Assembly: GCF_015645385.1 (NCBI RefSeq)
Contig: NZ_JADOET010000001.1
Coordinates: forward strand, 248,001-312,000
DNA length: 64,000 nt
Direction: 5' to 3'
From: Winogradskyella marina
GTDB lineage: Bacteria > Bacteroidota > Bacteroidia > Flavobacteriales > Flavobacteriaceae
Of the stretch, positions 61,975 to 64,000 are shown piece after piece. Within the stretch, counting starts at the first letter, position 1. Every line of letters starts with the position of its first letter. Below the pieces are notes generated by a model. The model was not told the origin of the DNA. It saw only the letters and a list, made by a program, of their open reading frames with translations, and ran no database searches. The position numbers were made by a program, and so were the translations under genes.

Positions 61975-63313
61975 GGAACGCTGCTTTTATGTGTTTAACT
62001 TCAATTCCAATATCTCCTGCTCCAATAGTTAATACAATTTGAGCATTAGATTTTTCTATTTCATCAATTAAATGTGATTTTTCAATTAATTTTTTATTAG
62101 GATTTTTAACCTTATCTAAAAGCCATTTAGACGTCACTCCATCAATTGGTATTTCTCTTGCTGGATAGATATCTAAGAGTAATAATTCGTCGAAATTTGA
62201 AAGACTTTCAGCAAATCCATCCACAAAATCTCTTGTTCTAGTATATAAATGTGGTTGAAAAATTGCCAACACTTTTTTATCGGGATACATTTCCCTAACA
62301 GCCTGATGTACAGCATTTATTTCTTCAGGATGATGTGCATAATCATCAATAAACACAAAATCGTCTGTTCTAATATGATAGGTAAATCGTCGTTTGACGC
62401 CTTTATAGGTTTCAAGAGCTTTCGACAATTCATTGTATTCACAACCATATTCTGCAGCCATAGCTATCGCAATAATGGCGTTAGAAAGATTATGCCTGCC
62501 TGGTAAACTAAATTTGAAATCGTAATACGTTCCGCTTGGTGTTTTTATATCAAAAATATAAGAACCATTTTCTATGGAGATATTTTGCGCACAATAATCT
62601 GAGTCATCATCAATACCGTAAGTTATCCCTTTTAGCGGTAATCCATTCTTTACAAATAGCTTTCCATTTGGTTTTATACACTCTGAAAAATCTTTGAATG
62701 TTTCTACCAACGCTTCAGCATTACCATAAATATCTAGATGGTCTGCATCCATAGACGTAATACATGCCAAATCTGGCGACAAGGTTAAAAATGAACGATC
62801 GAATTCATCTGCCTCTACAACGGTTACTTCAGTTCCGTTTATAATTAAATTAGAATTGTAATTTTCACTTATTCCGCCTAAAAATGCGGTTACTGGCACA
62901 TTGCACGCATTCAACAAATGCCCTAAAATACTGGTCGTCGTTGTTTTACCATGCGTACCTGCAACTGCCAAACAAACGGTTTGTTTTGTTATTTCTCCTA
63001 ATACAGCAGAACGCTTTAAAACATTAAAATTATTATCCTTAAAATAATCGAATTCTGAATGGTTTTTAGGAATGGCTGGCGTATATACCACAAGCGTATC
63101 TTCAGAATTTAAAAATGTGCTAGGAATTTTATTGACATCATCTTCAAAGTGAATATCAATTCCTAACCCTCCCAATGCATTTGTGATGTCAGTTGATGTT
63201 TTGTCATAACCAGCCACTTGTTTACCGTTGGCCTCAAAATAGCGCGCAATAGCACTCATTCCGATGCCTCCGATACCAATAAAATAGACGTTATTTACTG
63301 TACTAAAATTCAC
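61961..63313 (-). CDS. murC: UDP-N-acetylmuramate-L-alanine ligase
   Basis: It adds L-alanine to UDP-MurNAc in peptidoglycan synthesis. The 450-residue protein has [20 protein letters not shown] at the N-terminus, the ATP-binding loop [20 protein letters not shown] near 110-129, [12 protein letters not shown] near 166, and [20 protein letters not shown] near 324-343. It overlaps murG by 4 bases and ftsQ by 14, so the genes are translated together. Confidence 0.95.
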   Translation of the reverse strand: MNFSTVNNVYFIGIGGIGMSAIARYFEANGKQVAGYDKTSTDITNALGGLGIDIHFEDDVNKIPSTFLNSEDTLVVYTPAIPKNHSEFDYFKDNNFNVLKRSAVLGEITKQTVCLAVAGTHGKTTTTSILGHLLNACNVPVTAFLGGISENYNSNLIINGTEVTVVEADEFDRSFLTLSPDLACITSMDADHLDIYGNAEALVETFKDFSECIKPNGKLFVKNGLPLKGITYGIDDDSDYCAQNISIENGSYIFDIKTPSGTYYDFKFSLPGRHNLSNAIIAIAMAAEYGCEYNELSKALETYKGVKRRFTYHIRTDDFVFIDDYAHHPEEINAVHQAVREMYPDKKVLAIFQPHLYTRTRDFVDGFAESLSNFDELLLLDIYPAREIPIDGVTSKWLLDKVKNPNKKLIEKSHLIDEIEKSNAQIVLTIGAGDIGIEVKHIKAAFHVKK

Positions 63314-64000
63314 TTGCTTTTTAATAATTTTTCAACTTCATCCACTATGTCATTTGTGGCATTTACTAAAGCTAAAGCTTCAATGTTTTTACTTAATTCT
63401 TCTTTCTTAGTTTCATTGGACATTAATTCTGAAAATTCCGTTTGAAATTCAGTGTCCAAATCTTGCTCTTTTATTAAAATCGCAGCATTTTTATCTGCAA
63501 CCGCTTTTGCATTTTTTGTTTGGTGATCTTCTGCTACATTTGGCGACGGAATAAAAATTACCGGTTTTCCAACAATACATAGTTCTGAAACCGAAATCGC
63601 ACCTGCCCGAGAAATTATTGCATCTGCTGCTGCATAAGCCAAATCCATCTGATTTAAAAAGGCATGGACTTGAATATTTTTTAATTGATTATGCTTTTTG
63701 TATTGCGCGTGGTACAATTTGCCACACTGCCAAACCACTTGAATATCTTGCGCTTCAAAAAACGGAATATTATCCTCAATTAATTGATTAATTCGTCTTG
63801 CTCCCAAACTACCACCTAACACCAATAGCGTTTGTTTATTGTGTTTTAGATTGAACGCATCTTTACCTTCAGTAGGTTTGTTTTTTACCTGTAATAAATC
63901 TTTACGGATTGGGTTGCCTGTTAGTTTAATTTTTTCTTTTGGGAAGAATTTCTCCAACCCTTCATAAGCCACACAAATAGTGTTCACTTTTTTAGCCAAT
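63310..64000 (-). CDS. murG: UDP-N-acetylglucosamine-N-acetylmuramyl transferase, partial (C-terminal part)
   Basis: The gene runs off the right edge of the window, so its N-terminal domain is missing; 229 residues of the C-terminal part are present. MurG adds GlcNAc to lipid I at the inner membrane to make lipid II. Visible motifs are [14 protein letters not shown] near the left side, [30 protein letters not shown], and the donor-binding [20 protein letters not shown] followed by [20 protein letters not shown]. It begins a run of overlapping genes that ends with ftsZ. Confidence 0.94.
   Translation of the reverse strand, partial: LAKKVNTICVAYEGLEKFFPKEKIKLTGNPIRKDLLQVKNKPTEGKDAFNLKHNKQTLLVLGGSLGARRINQLIEDNIPFFEAQDIQVVWQCGKLYHAQYKKHNQLKNIQVHAFLNQMDLAYAAADAIISRAGAISVSELCIVGKPVIFIPSPNVAEDHQTKNAKAVADKNAAILIKEQDLDTEFQTEFSELMSNETKKEELSKNIEALALVNATNDIVDEVEKLLKSK

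Overview
The window comes from a low-GC member of the Bacteroidota, most likely a marine Flavobacteriaceae species. The evidence is a short primary sigma factor lacking region 1.1, several promoters with the TAnnTTTG -7 element, few Shine-Dalgarno sequences, a type IX secretion (T9SS) C-terminal sorting domain, a proC-proB-proA operon and a very long FtsZ C-terminal tail. I cannot name the genus from the sequence alone.

Layout. 1-12.4 kb is core genome: the end of rpsO, pnp, two lipoproteins, a membrane glycosyltransferase, proCBA, a small unknown protein, rpoD, rpe and a CBS-domain protein. 12.5-35.6 kb, all on the minus strand, is a surface-polysaccharide locus. It holds the export/co-polymerase pair (Wza-like lipoprotein and tyrosine autokinase), a WecA/MraY-type initiating transferase, WecB, a WecG/TagA transferase, a two-domain oxidoreductase, an acetyltransferase, three glycosyltransferases, a Wzy-like polymerase/ligase, a Wzx flippase and a nucleotide-sugar dehydrogenase. 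Sulfate-activation genes (cysQ, cysN, cysD, cysC and a DUF2061 protein) follow at its upstream end. The middle of the locus (about 22.6-29.8 kb) looks more AT-rich than its flanks and contains probable gene remnants.

36.3-44.3 kb, on the plus strand, holds a 1533-residue T9SS-secreted adhesin-like protein and a compact three-gene cassette. The cassette is a 56-residue peptide with a hydrophobic leader and a Ser/Pro/Gly-rich tail, an HPr-kinase-like protein, and a nucleotidyltransferase of the PF14907 type. An outer-membrane barrel protein with its own promoter follows. I consider the cassette the best candidate for an undescribed system: a secreted, enzymatically modified small peptide without recognisable lasso- or lanthipeptide-forming enzymes.

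44.3-57.2 kb is mixed metabolism and envelope functions: UDP-xylose synthase, an MtfA-like peptidase, glutamate dehydrogenase, NhaA, DoxX, cardiolipin synthase, a GltB-domain protein, a FUSC transporter and two unknown membrane or secreted proteins. It ends with a tRNA-Arg flanked by copies of its own terminator half. 57.2-64 kb is the end of the division/cell-wall cluster, read on the minus strand as murG (cut by the window edge), murC, ftsQ, ftsA, ftsZ and then a YqeY-domain gene.

All domain and family calls were made by reading the sequence. No database or structure search was run.
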